A DNA stretch of 15,791 nucleotides from Treponema sp. (GCA_031275035.1 JAISPH010000160.1:1-15791), one strand, 5' to 3'. Counted from the stretch's first letter, positions 1 through 7,054 are shown. Notes: generated by a model not told the origin, from the letters alone. Numbers and translations are program-made.

Positions 1-219
1 ATCTTTTTTGCCAATCCCAAAATACGGCTGGGGCTGACTATCGGAATATTTCTGTCAGGTGTTCTCGCCCTGCTTATCCCCCATGTCCTTATCGGAGGCT
101 GTGTTATGCACTCCATGCCATGCCGAAAAATAACGTTTCCGTCGATTACCGTCATCAGCATCCTGCTGCTCATAGGAGCGGCGTTAAACACACTTCATCT
201 TGTCCGGAAAAAGGAATAA
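1..219 (+). CDS. C-terminal part of a DUF4418-like small membrane protein
   Basis: The first 72 codons read open from the left edge to a TAA, so the 5' end lies outside the window. The fragment has a hydrophobic segment at about residues 9-31, a short loop with two cysteines (GGCVMHSMPC), a second hydrophobic segment at about 48-66 and a basic tail (VRKKE). This two-helix layout with a Cys...PC loop followed by a T/F-P-S/A motif resembles the end of DUF4418 family proteins, which are small integral membrane proteins of unknown function. The assignment is by pattern memory only. The stop codon lies inside the left edge of a dispersed repeat (216-279), so the repeat abuts the gene directly. No function is proposed. 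Confidence 0.6.
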   Translation: MFFANPKIRLGLTIGIFLSGVLALLIPHVLIGGCVMHSMPCRKITFPSITVISILLLIGAALNTLHLVRKKE

Positions 220-279
220 AGTTGTTTAAAAATTTCAATTTTCGCCGAACCAGGAATTCGCCAATAACCGCTTAAAAAC
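216..279. repeat. Dispersed repeat family C, copy 1
   Basis: The stretch starting ATAAAGTTGTT and ending AACCGCTTAAAAAC matches 13593-13641. The first 27 bases differ only at six sites, all transitions, and the last 14 bases are identical. The middle differs: here it carries the direct repeat TTCGCC twice, while the other copy completes a perfect hairpin. Both copies sit immediately 3' of a plus-strand stop codon. The palindrome AAAAACGTTTTT (274-285) directly follows. Confidence 0.6.
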
Positions 280-310
280 GTTTTTCCTCGATGTGCCCAT
301 TGGACGAGGG

Positions 311-1903
311 TCAACTCTTTCTGCGGAAGATCCGGTAATTGATCCCGGGGAAGATATTGTGCCGCCGTTCCAGGCTGGTAAGCCATTCGGTACTGATATA
401 GTTACTGCCCAGGGATTCATAGATGGTGGTAAAATTCCGCAGGGAACCTTCAATCTGGTTCCGGGCATATTCGGTATGTTCCTGCCTGTAGAGCATTCCG
501 GCCCAGTCGGAACTCTGGATCAGCAGTATCTCCCGGGCGGCCTGGTTGAGGGCCCGCTCCTTGAGGCCCGTGTCGTCGGGAAAACGGTCCGCTATTTCTA
601 TCATCCGTTCCAGGGCCCGTATGCTGTGGCGGTACATCCAGTCGTTTGAGGCGTCAAGCCACGCTTCGGCATAACCGTTTACCCCCCAGGAAGAAAATTC
701 GGGAACCACCGTTTGAAACGAGGCGGGATGCTGCTTGTAAAGGTATCCCGCGGGGTTCATAAATTGTACTTCCCGGCGGAGGGCGCCCTCCCGGAAAAGG
801 GCCTCTATAAATTGAGGCCCCTCATACCAGAAACGGCCAAAACGGTCCGCATTATAGGCGCAGAGGCTTACCGCCTGCTCCTGCATAAACGCCCCCGCCT
901 GATTGAACCGGGAAATACGGGCCTCTAAAAAAGAACAGGCATGCTCCTGGACTTTTTCCAAGGCCAGCCGGGGATCGTAGAGCCGTTTATCCTCACCCCG
1001 GACCCCGAGGGCCCAGTACTTGTACCCCGTCTGGGTGCGGATTCCCCGGACCTCAAGAAAGGGCCTTACCATATCGGCGGGCAGTTCGTAGCCCGCATCG
1101 GCATAATAGTCCCGGTATACCGGATCCTGGGGAAAGCCGCCGAACTCTTCCAGATCCCGGCAGGCATGGTAATCCCTGGGCAGAACCAGAATTCCCGCAG
1201 GGGTTTTTACGGGATAAAAGCTTCCCCGCCCGGCAAAGGGTTTTCCCAGAACTGCTCCGTGGGTTTCCATGATGGTATAACCAAAGTTATACAGCCTGAG
1301 GTACTTGTCCAGTCCGGCGGACCAGCCCAGCTCGGGAAGCCAGAACCCCTGGGGACTGCGGCCAAAGATACTCCGGTACGAGCTTACCGCTACTTCAATC
1401 TGGGCCTGAACCGCCTCGGGAAATTTTGCATAAAAAGGAAGAAAGGCATGGGTCGCCGCGGTGGTCAGAATCTCAATGCGGCCCTTTTTTTGATAGTAGT
1501 CAAAGGCCGAGAGGATATCCCCGCCGCAGTGCCCGGTAAAAAAGTCCCGTCTGGCCGCTATATTCTCGCAGAAAAGCCGGGCCAGATTCCCGTATTCCTC
1601 CGTACCGGCGTTTCTGATCAACTCTTCCCTGCCGAATTCGATCTGCCGGTCCACATGGGCCCGGTAACGATCCAGGAGATGCCCATCCCGGAGCATGTGG
1701 CAGAGAATCGGGGAGAGGACTATCCCCATTTTGAATGGAATATGATCCTTGTCCAGACGATCAAAAACTTCAAGAAGGGGGATATAGGTTTCGGAAACCG
1801 CATCAAAAAACCAGCGTTCCTCCAGGGAACGGGACAACTCAGGATGCCGCACAAAAGGGGTATGGGCATTGAGTACTACGACAATAACATTACAGCCGTT
1901 CAT
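311..1903 (-). CDS. GH57 family glycoside hydrolase, glucan branching-enzyme type
   Basis: A 530-residue protein, close to the usual length of compact bacterial GH57 branching enzymes, which cut alpha-1,4-glucan and rejoin it as alpha-1,6 branches in the cytoplasm. Visible family signatures are the N-terminal LNAHTPFVRHPE (His14), FDAVSETYIPLLEVF, the THAFLPF segment near residue 151, and FWLPELGW, whose Glu191 fits the catalytic nucleophile. The fourth conserved region, usually Y-D-x-E-x-F-G, reads YNADRFGRFWYEGP, so Asn351 replaces the expected acid/base Asp and Asp353 replaces the Glu. Start: ATG 6 nt after the stop of the upstream DUF4912 gene, with a weak AGG in the overlap region, which suggests translational coupling. 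The fold assignment is firm. Activity is uncertain, and a regulatory or glucan-binding role is possible. Confidence 0.88.
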   Translation of the reverse strand: MNGCNVIVVVLNAHTPFVRHPELSRSLEERWFFDAVSETYIPLLEVFDRLDKDHIPFKMGIVLSPILCHMLRDGHLLDRYRAHVDRQIEFGREELIRNAGTEEYGNLARLFCENIAARRDFFTGHCGGDILSAFDYYQKKGRIEILTTAATHAFLPFYAKFPEAVQAQIEVAVSSYRSIFGRSPQGFWLPELGWSAGLDKYLRLYNFGYTIMETHGAVLGKPFAGRGSFYPVKTPAGILVLPRDYHACRDLEEFGGFPQDPVYRDYYADAGYELPADMVRPFLEVRGIRTQTGYKYWALGVRGEDKRLYDPRLALEKVQEHACSFLEARISRFNQAGAFMQEQAVSLCAYNADRFGRFWYEGPQFIEALFREGALRREVQFMNPAGYLYKQHPASFQTVVPEFSSWGVNGYAEAWLDASNDWMYRHSIRALERMIEIADRFPDDTGLKERALNQAAREILLIQSSDWAGMLYRQEHTEYARNQIEGSLRNFTTIYESLGSNYISTEWLTSLERRHNIFPGINYRIFRRKS

Positions 1904-1909
1904 GTAAAC

Positions 1910-2575
1910 CTAACCAGTACAGGAGCGCCTGGAACGGGATAATCTGTCGGCGCTGCGGAGCACTTGAAAATCTTCCGCCCCGGACAAACGGATCAGCGGG
2001 TTTTCATCGTAGGCCCCGGCGGGGGAATGGAGCAGTTTTGGCAGCCGGAATGAATCGGAGGAGGCCAGCACCAGAACCGTTCCGCCCCGGAGGGCGCAGA
2101 GATCTACCTTAAAGAGGCCGGAATGATCCGGCGGAAAACCAAGATACCAGGCGGTATCTTCGTTTTCCACGGAAACGGCAAAGGAGGCGGCCTCCGCTTC
2201 ATGCCGGGGCAATCCCAGGGGGGAAACCCGTATCTGGTAACCGGCAAAGTCAGAGTGGTTTTCGTAGTATTCCCTGTCGTGGGTCTTTATTTCCCAAAAG
2301 ACAAAGGCCCAAAGGGGGTCCCGGAGCATCACTTCGATAAAGGTGATATTGTACTGTTTGGGCAGGGGGACGGATTCCAAAAAGCCTATCTCCGTTAAAA
2401 CGGCGGGGGATTCCTCCTCTTCATCCTGTTCGGCGGAAAAATCCAGCAGTTCTTCTATGATGAAAATGCGTTCCAGGCCGGGGGGAATATCAAGCCCCAG
2501 GGTATCCGCCAGTTCTATTAATTCCTTGGTGGTCAAACTTTCCAGATAAGGTTCTGTAATGCGCAAATCGTTCAT
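1910..2575 (-). CDS. DUF4912 domain protein, partner of the GH57 gene
   Basis: A 221-residue protein. Residues about 8-40 (ESLTTKELIELADTLGLDIP) look like a short SAP/Rho-N-like helical module. An acidic linker (AEQDEEEES) follows, and then the DUF4912 core with DPLWAFVFWEI and an aromatic-rich beta pattern (GYQIRVSPLG, AWYLGFPPDHSG). The family has no established enzymatic role. The core resembles a small beta-sandwich, and its location beside a glucan enzyme suggests glucan binding or assembly (inference). The frame is open further upstream, but this ATG was chosen because it lies just after a good promoter and begins the conserved part. There is no Shine-Dalgarno: the -10 ends 9 nt before the ATG, so a leader of only a few nucleotides is predicted. 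Its stop is 6 nt from the GH57 start. Confidence 0.8.
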   Translation of the reverse strand: MNDLRITEPYLESLTTKELIELADTLGLDIPPGLERIFIIEELLDFSAEQDEEEESPAVLTEIGFLESVPLPKQYNITFIEVMLRDPLWAFVFWEIKTHDREYYENHSDFAGYQIRVSPLGLPRHEAEAASFAVSVENEDTAWYLGFPPDHSGLFKVDLCALRGGTVLVLASSDSFRLPKLLHSPAGAYDENPLIRLSGAEDFQVLRSADRLSRSRRSCTG

Positions 2576-2584
2576 ATTTGGTGT

Positions 2585-2613
2585 ATCATCGGGAAAAGGA
2601 GGCGCATTGTCAA
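2585..2613 (-). promoter_or_regulatory. Promoter of the DUF4912-GH57 pair
   Basis: On the minus strand a perfect TTGACA (2608-2613) is separated by 17 bp from GATGAT (2585-2590, 4/6 match to TATAAT). Only 9 nt separate this -10 from the ATG at 2575, so the transcript would start about 2-4 nt before the start codon. This shows that the pair has its own promoter despite lying downstream of the pseudouridine synthase gene. Confidence 0.6.
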
Positions 2614-2619
2614 TATAAG

Positions 2620-2631
2620 TCCGGGCCCGGA
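2620..2631. other. GC palindrome in the gap between the RluA-type gene and DUF4912
   Basis: TCCGGGCCCGGA is a perfect 12-bp palindrome just after the stop of the pseudouridine synthase gene (2637). The T-run (GGTTTTTAG) follows it on the plus strand, where no gene would need it. As a terminator for the minus-strand gene it lacks a U-tract, so its role is unclear. Confidence 0.35.
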
Positions 2632-2636
2632 GGTTT

Positions 2637-3383
2637 TTAGCCCGGAGGCGGCTGCCGGCTGACAAAGGGTTCAAAGTAAGGGGGAACCGGAGCTTCAATC
2701 TCCAGGGCCTCTCCGGTCAATTCCGGGGGAAGCAGCAGCCGGGAAGCGTGGAGGAGCATCCGCTTGAGGCCCATGGTTTTGCGGAGGGTCTTGTTCAGGG
2801 GAAAATCCCCGTATTTACCGTCCCCCAGAATGGGATTGCCGGTTTGGGCAAGGTGGCGCCGGATCTGGTGCATACGGCCCGTCCCCAGGATCAACTCCAG
2901 TAGAGAATACGCCATTATGGAGGATGCCGTTTCTCCGCCGGCTTCTTCCATGACGGCGTCCTTCACTGCGCCGCCGCGGGCAATACCCATGCCGGTTTTA
3001 AGGACGCCTCCTGAAAGCCGGACATAGGAGGTGTCCGCCTCCTTTTCCCGGTCTCCCGCCGCAAGGCTGATCCGTATCGTTCCCCGTCCGGGACGGGGCC
3101 GGCCTGCGCAGACTGCCAGGTACCGTTTACCTATGCGCCGGGCCCGGAGGAGTGCGGAAAACCGGCCCGCCGCAGGCCGGTTCTTCGCGACCAAAATAAC
3201 CCCCGAGGTATCCTTATCAAGCCGGTGTACCAGCAGCGGCGGCGGAGACCATTCTCCCGCCAGCAGCGCATCCAGGGAAGCCCCTACCCCCGCCCCGCCC
3301 TGAACGGGAAGCCCCGCGGGTTTATTCAAAACAAGATAGTCGTCGTTTTCAAAGAGCAGGCTTATCCTTTTCAACTGGCGCAT
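2637..3383 (-). CDS. RluA-family pseudouridine synthase
   Basis: A 248-residue protein converting uridine to pseudouridine in rRNA or tRNA. It starts directly in the catalytic fold (LLFENDDYLVLNKPAGLPV), with no N-terminal S4 domain. The family motif HRLDKDTSG spans residues 53-61, with catalytic Asp56, followed by RYLAVCAGRP, then GRMHQIRRHLAQTGNPILGD near the C-terminus, all typical of RluA/RluC/RluD-type enzymes. Which RNA site it modifies cannot be read from the sequence. The ATG was chosen because the alternative upstream start is a TTG that would add a non-conserved hydrophobic stretch; AAGG touches the ATG directly, a poor spacing. It is divergent from the gene at 3413, with only 29 bp between starts. 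Confidence 0.9.
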   Translation of the reverse strand: MRQLKRISLLFENDDYLVLNKPAGLPVQGGAGVGASLDALLAGEWSPPPLLVHRLDKDTSGVILVAKNRPAAGRFSALLRARRIGKRYLAVCAGRPRPGRGTIRISLAAGDREKEADTSYVRLSGGVLKTGMGIARGGAVKDAVMEEAGGETASSIMAYSLLELILGTGRMHQIRRHLAQTGNPILGDGKYGDFPLNKTLRKTMGLKRMLLHASRLLLPPELTGEALEIEAPVPPYFEPFVSRQPPPG

Positions 3384-3412
3384 CCTTAAAAAGATCGATA
3401 CTATGATATAGC

Positions 3413-4579
3413 ATGAAATTAACAAAAGTTCCGTTTTTAGTCTTCCTTATCCAGGCGGCGGCGCCGGCTTTTATCCCGGGGGAACCGCTGGTATCGCCCA
3501 CCTGGGGTTTCCGGGTCGATCCCCCCGAAGGATACGTTTATGTGGACGGAGACGGGAAGAACCGCTTTTCCTTCCAGTCTCCCCAGGGGGCTTCCCTGGA
3601 TCTGGCGGTATACGGCGGTTCAGGCCGCGCTGAAAATTACGCTTCGGTCAGGGCCATGGCGGAGGATGTACAGAAACGGCTGAACAACCGGGGAGCGGCC
3701 GGCTATTTTACTTACGGCGGCAGGGAAGCGGCCCTGGTAAGCCTGGACTTTGCCCCGGGGGAAGCCGCCAGGGAGGGCTGGGCCCTCTGCATAGAACTGG
3801 AGGGGGAGTCCAGGCCCCTGCTTCTGGCCCTGGCCTACGGCCCCAGGGGACAGGAAAAGCTGCGGCCCCTTCATCTTTCCGCGCTGGATTCCATCTGTCC
3901 CGCCGAAAAGGAACGGCGAAGGCCCGGCCCGGTTACGGAATTCAACCATCCCCGGGGGGAATTGATACGGAAACCCCTGCCGAATCTGGGAATCGAAGCC
4001 CTGGTATACGAACATGACGCCGAAGCCGCCCAGGCTTTGGTGGACCGGGAATTTGAGGTTCTCAAGAATTATCTTGATTCACCCCTCTGGAAAGAGGCGT
4101 GGATCCGTTTCTACCGGGCCATATACCGTGATTCCTATGACCGCCTGGCGGACGCCGCATTTATGGCGGAACGGACCTGGCGTAACCAGGCGGCGGAAAA
4201 TACCGGGCCTTCCCTGGCGGCCCCGGATCTGGCGGGCCGGGCCCTGCAGTGGATCCAGTCCTTTGCTTATGAGCGGAACCTTCTGGGCAGTGATTTTATC
4301 AATCTGGTAAGCGCCGCCTTTGAAGGCCGGGGGGATTGCGACAGCCGGGCCCTCCTCTGGGCGATTATACTGGAACAGGCGGACATTCCCGCGGCGATCA
4401 TGGTTTCCCGGGAGTACCGTCATGCCATGGGCCTGGCGGATCTTGCCGGAGCGGGAGCCCGTTTTGAACTGGGGGGAAAGAAGTGGCTGGTGGCGGAAAC
4501 CACCGCGCCGGTTTCAATAGGCCTCATCGCCGAATCATTCAGCGTAACGGACAACTGGCTTGGCATTCTCTTTGAATAA
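3413..4579 (+). CDS. Exported protein with transglutaminase-like (Cys-His-Glu) domain
   Basis: A 388-residue protein. Residues 1-20 form a short signal peptide (MKLTKVPFLVFLIQAAAPAF), so it is probably periplasmic or surface located. Residues about 25-160 form a beta-rich region opening with WGFRVDPPEGYVYVDG. The C-terminal part carries a transglutaminase-fold signature: GRGDCDSRALLWAIIL with Cys309, YRHAMG with His337, and KKWLVAETTAP with Glu362 in the place of the usual acidic triad member. This fold includes peptidases, amidases and peptide cross-linking enzymes, and the substrate cannot be inferred. No Shine-Dalgarno precedes the ATG. TATGAT (3402-3407) lies 5 nt upstream but has no convincing -35, so a leaderless start is possible. 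It is convergent with the HTH-EIIA gene. Confidence 0.75.
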   Translation: MKLTKVPFLVFLIQAAAPAFIPGEPLVSPTWGFRVDPPEGYVYVDGDGKNRFSFQSPQGASLDLAVYGGSGRAENYASVRAMAEDVQKRLNNRGAAGYFTYGGREAALVSLDFAPGEAAREGWALCIELEGESRPLLLALAYGPRGQEKLRPLHLSALDSICPAEKERRRPGPVTEFNHPRGELIRKPLPNLGIEALVYEHDAEAAQALVDREFEVLKNYLDSPLWKEAWIRFYRAIYRDSYDRLADAAFMAERTWRNQAAENTGPSLAAPDLAGRALQWIQSFAYERNLLGSDFINLVSAAFEGRGDCDSRALLWAIILEQADIPAAIMVSREYRHAMGLADLAGAGARFELGGKKWLVAETTAPVSIGLIAESFSVTDNWLGILFE

Positions 4580-4586
4580 GAATAAA

Positions 4587-4627
4587 GGGAACCTCTGGAA
4601 ACCCCGGTTGGGTTTCCGGAGGTTCCC
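4587..4627. terminator. 18-bp hairpin between convergent genes, probable bidirectional terminator
   Basis: The arms 4587-4604 and 4610-4627 pair over 18 bp with a single G-U wobble, closing a CGGTT loop. On the plus strand the hairpin begins 8 nt after the stop at 4579. On the minus strand it is followed by CCTTTATTCTTATTC, a T-rich tail suited to ending the HTH-EIIA transcript. The plus-strand side has no clear U-tract. The same loop and closing bases recur in the hairpin at 13687-13721. Confidence 0.75.
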
Positions 4628-4682
4628 TAAAGCTCCCCGGAACCCCGGATGTGAAAATTCGATTGAAAGGCCCTTTTACGCT

Positions 4683-4698
4683 GAAGCGCCGGCGCTTC
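4683..4698. other. Perfect palindrome just after the HTH-EIIA stop codon
   Basis: GAAGCGCCGGCGCTTC is a perfect 16-bp palindrome starting 7 nt after the stop of the minus-strand gene. It could fold as a short hairpin upstream of the main terminator-like stem. There is no adjacent T-run. Confidence 0.45.
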
Positions 4699-4704
4699 CC
4701 CTCA

Positions 4705-5352
4705 TCAGCCGACAAGCAGGGAATAGGCTTCCCCGGGATCCCGGGAGACCAGGAGGGCCTCCTTGAGGCTGCGGTTCTTTAAGCGGGCGCTGAAAAAGGC
4801 AAGGGTCTGCAAATAGTAGGCATGCTGATTATAGGCGGCGGCGATCATAAAAACCAGCCGCACCGGTTCGTCGTCCAGAGGCTGAAATCCAAGGATGTCG
4901 TTCCGGCTTATCCCCACGGAAACCACCAGATCCGTAACCGAGGCAAGCCGGACGTGGGGAATGGCGATACCCCGGCCAATGGCGGTGCTCATCAGATCTT
5001 CCCGGCGGAGTATCTCCTGGGACAGCTCCTTCCGGTTCTTTACCTGGGGGGCGTTGGCCAGATTGTCCGCCAGGGCTAAAAGCACATCCCGCTTTGTGGA
5101 GTAGTCAAGGAAAAGAATACGGTCCGGGGAAACCACCGATTCTACCTGTACCGAACTGAACTGGGGAATAAGCTTGCTGGCGGAGAGCTTGTCGTTTACC
5201 CAGCCTTCAATTTCGGCTTTTTTGAAACGCCAGACGGTCCCTATCTTGCCGGCGGGGATCTCCCCCCGCTGGGCCCAGTCATAAACGGTCCGTTCGGAGA
5301 CCCGTAAATACCTGGCAACCTCTTCTATAGTTAATATCTCGTCTTCTGTCAT
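4705..5352 (-). CDS. Excisionase-type HTH fused to PTS EIIA (fructose/Ntr-type) domain
   Basis: A 215-residue fusion. Residues 5-55 are an excisionase/MerR-like helix-turn-helix (LTIEEVARYLRVSERTVYDW...WRFKKAEIEGW), predicted to bind DNA. Residues about 76-214 form a PTS EIIA domain of the PtsN/fructose class, with the phosphorylation site His133 in GRGIAIPHVR. The layout suggests a cytoplasmic regulator whose DNA binding, or whose partner, responds to phosphorylation by HPr or its paralogue. No EIIB or EIIC gene is nearby, which favours regulation over sugar transport (inference). Start: ATG preceded by AGGA 8 nt upstream, a normal ribosome binding site. A good promoter lies at 5391-5419, giving a leader of about 30 nt. 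Similar HTH-EIIA fusions are known from spirochaetes. Confidence 0.85.
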   Translation of the reverse strand: MTEDEILTIEEVARYLRVSERTVYDWAQRGEIPAGKIGTVWRFKKAEIEGWVNDKLSASKLIPQFSSVQVESVVSPDRILFLDYSTKRDVLLALADNLANAPQVKNRKELSQEILRREDLMSTAIGRGIAIPHVRLASVTDLVVSVGISRNDILGFQPLDDEPVRLVFMIAAAYNQHAYYLQTLAFFSARLKNRSLKEALLVSRDPGEAYSLLVG

Positions 5353-5390
5353 CGGCGCTTCCTGTGCGAAATATTTCCGGTTTTGCTGTT

Positions 5391-5419
5391 ATAATACACT
5401 ATACCGTAAAAAATAGCAA
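5391..5419 (-). promoter_or_regulatory. Promoter of the HTH-EIIA gene
   Basis: On the minus strand TTGCTA (5414-5419) is separated by 17 bp from TATTAT (5391-5396). Transcription would begin near 5384, leaving a leader of about 30 nt that holds the AGGA ribosome binding site. This is the conventional, leadered type of start in the window. Confidence 0.6.
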
Positions 5420-5455
5420 GTTATACGCCAAAACCACAGGCCGAATCCTCAGAGC

Positions 5456-5472
5456 GCCCCGGAAAGCGGGGC
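5456..5472 (-). terminator. Hairpin downstream of the cytidine deaminase gene
   Basis: GCCCCG and CGGGGC pair as a perfect 6-bp stem around a 5-nt loop, 17 nt after the cytidine deaminase stop. No T-run follows on the minus strand, so intrinsic termination is only possible, not clear. Confidence 0.4.
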
Positions 5473-5489
5473 GGCGGCAAAGACCGGGT

Positions 5490-5888
5490 TTATGTCGCCA
5501 GATCGTGGAGGGAGTCGTAGGGATAGAGTTCTCCCATGGTGGCCTCCACCCGTTCCGGCCCGGAACCGCCGAAACGGATCGGGGCCTCCGGCGCCATAAA
5601 CTCGCTGAGCACCTGCCGGCAGGCGCCGCAGGGGCCGACGGGAACCTCAGAATCCGGGGCGGCTATGGCCAGGGCGATAAAGGACCTTCGGCCCTGACTG
5701 ATCCCCTGAACCACGGCGCTCCGCTCGGCGCAGATAGTCAGGCCGAAGGAACGGTTCTCTACGTTACAGCCCTTAAAAATCGTCCCGTCCTCGGAGAGCA
5801 GGGCCGCACCCACCCGGAACCTGGAATAGGGGGCGTAGGCGTTTTCCGCCGCCCCTTGAGCTTCCCTGAATAATCTGTCCATGTCCAT
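5490..5888 (-). CDS. cdd: Cytidine deaminase
   Basis: A 132-residue protein, the standard size for the small tetrameric zinc cytidine deaminases, which convert cytidine or deoxycytidine to uridine in pyrimidine salvage. Zinc-site motifs are both present: CAERSA with Cys53 and catalytic Glu55, and PCGACRQ with Cys87 and Cys90. The substrate-binding start YSRFRVGAAL and the NVEN motif (residues 42-45) are also intact. The frame is open 20 codons further upstream. This ATG was chosen because GGGAGG lies 5 nt before it and because it gives the family length. It is divergent from the operon at 5987, sharing a 98-bp region with overlapping promoters. Confidence 0.93.
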   Translation of the reverse strand: MDMDRLFREAQGAAENAYAPYSRFRVGAALLSEDGTIFKGCNVENRSFGLTICAERSAVVQGISQGRRSFIALAIAAPDSEVPVGPCGACRQVLSEFMAPEAPIRFGGSGPERVEATMGELYPYDSLHDLAT

Positions 5889-5941
5889 TGCCGCCTCCCG
5901 GTATTTTTTCCGGAACCCCCGCCGGAGTCCCGGAGTTTCCA

Positions 5942-5971
5942 TTGACATATTTCTTTAGAGTATATCATACT
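5942..5971 (+). promoter_or_regulatory. Promoter of the 5987-8876 operon
   Basis: A perfect TTGACA (5942-5947) is followed by two overlapping -10 candidates: TATCAT (5963-5968, 15 bp spacing) and CATACT (5966-5971, 18 bp spacing). The start would fall near 5975-5978, just at the GGAGGG ribosome binding site, giving a very short leader of about 10 nt. Confidence 0.55.
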
Positions 5972-5993
5972 GTTACGGAGGGTTCCGTGGCAA
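5964..5993 (-). promoter_or_regulatory. Possible promoter of the cytidine deaminase gene
   Basis: On the minus strand TTGCCA (5988-5993) and TATGAT (5964-5969) are 18 bp apart. A TATACT at 5959-5964 is an alternative -10. The -10 overlaps the -10 of the divergent promoter, and the -35 covers the start codon of the neighbouring gene, so the two promoters should exclude each other. Confidence 0.4.
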
Positions 5994-7054
5994 AGAATAA
6001 AAAAAAATACTGGTTCATCCTCGGTTTTTTCTTTTTCGGCGTTTATTGTTTTCTTGCCGCCCGGCCCGTACCGGTAGAAACCATCCTTACCCGCCGGTGG
6101 ATCAGTTCCCTGGAAAGCGCCTACCCCGATTCGGAAGAGACGGAATCGCTGCTTCCCTTCACACTGGGAGACCGTTTTGGTTATGTGGATTCCGAGGGCC
6201 GCTATACCGTCAATCAGGTTAAAAAAGGCTATGTAGCATTATCCGAAGAATACTGGACCGAATACGAGGCGGTTCCCGAAACCATCGAGGTATTGGATCC
6301 CGGAAACAACAGCAGGCTGACCATAGAAAACGGCCGGGGGTATCCCCTGTTTCTGGACAAGCGGATCTTTCTGGTTAAAGAGGAACAAAACGCTATCGCC
6401 GAACTTGACGTATCCGGCGCGGTCCTCTGGACCTACGACTTTACCGCCCCCATTACCTGCATCGACGCCGCCGCGGGGCTGGTGGCGGCGGGTTCCCTGG
6501 AGGGCTCGGTGGAACTGCTGGACAATAGGGGAAAGCGGATCTTCTTTTTCGAGCCCGGCGCGTCCCGGCTTTCGGTGATTTTGGGCTGCCGTATTTCCGG
6601 CGACGGCTCCTATCTGGCGGTCGTTTCGGGAATCGACGATCAGCGTTTTCTGGTGCTGGAACGTTTCGGCGATTCTTATAAGGTGATCTACCACGAATTC
6701 CTTGAAGACGGCTTCAGGCGGAATGTCCACCTGGCCTTTACCGACCGGGACCGCCGGATCCTCTTTGAGCGGGAAGGGGGGCTGGGTATCTATGAGATCA
6801 ACGCCCGGAACAGCCTCAAGCTGCCCCTCCAGGGGGAAATTGCGGCGGTCGATGAAAGCGGCGGGGACGATCTCCTGTTTCTGGTGCTGGCCCAGGGGGA
6901 ACGGCGGAAGCGGCTGGTGGCGGTACGGTTCCCCGGCATGGTCATTATCAACGCCCCGTTTCAAAGTGAGGATGTCTTCTTCAAGCGCCGTAATTCCCGG
7001 TTGTACATCGGAGGGGGCATGACCCTGGCCTCCTTTGAACTGGATAAGCGATGA
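5987..7054 (+). CDS. Membrane-anchored protein with propeller-like repeats
   Basis: A 355-residue protein starting at GTG, chosen because GGAGGG lies 4 nt before it and because the frame upstream overlaps the divergent promoter. Residues 2-6 are basic (AKNKKK), followed by one hydrophobic segment at about 7-24, so it is a signal anchor or uncleaved signal with the rest outside the cytoplasm. The remainder reads as repeated beta units of WD40/PQQ flavour, for example NAIAELDVSGAVLWTYDF, GLVAAGSLEGSVELLDNRGK and GDGSYLAVVSG. No catalytic motif was recognised. Its stop overlaps the next start (ATGA), so it is translationally coupled to the degenerate M23-like protein. A shared envelope role is likely (inference). 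The exact family is not recognised. Confidence 0.72.
   Translation: MAKNKKKYWFILGFFFFGVYCFLAARPVPVETILTRRWISSLESAYPDSEETESLLPFTLGDRFGYVDSEGRYTVNQVKKGYVALSEEYWTEYEAVPETIEVLDPGNNSRLTIENGRGYPLFLDKRIFLVKEEQNAIAELDVSGAVLWTYDFTAPITCIDAAAGLVAAGSLEGSVELLDNRGKRIFFFEPGASRLSVILGCRISGDGSYLAVVSGIDDQRFLVLERFGDSYKVIYHEFLEDGFRRNVHLAFTDRDRRILFEREGGLGIYEINARNSLKLPLQGEIAAVDESGGDDLLFLVLAQGERRKRLVAVRFPGMVIINAPFQSEDVFFKRRNSRLYIGGGMTLASFELDKR

Noticed and set aside
195..386. 63-codon minus-strand open frame crossing repeat family C copy 1
   Set aside because: It runs from the end of the GH57 gene through the repeat, and similar peptide fragments appear in the other copy in the same orientation. That reflects shared repeat DNA, not a gene.
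941..1942. 333-codon plus-strand open frame opposite the GH57 gene
   Set aside because: The minus strand carries all GH57 signatures in order, so the plus frame is its shadow.
5889..5948. 20-residue N-terminal extension of cytidine deaminase
   Set aside because: The downstream ATG has GGGAGG at ideal spacing and gives the standard family length. The upstream start remains possible because a TATACT lies close to it.
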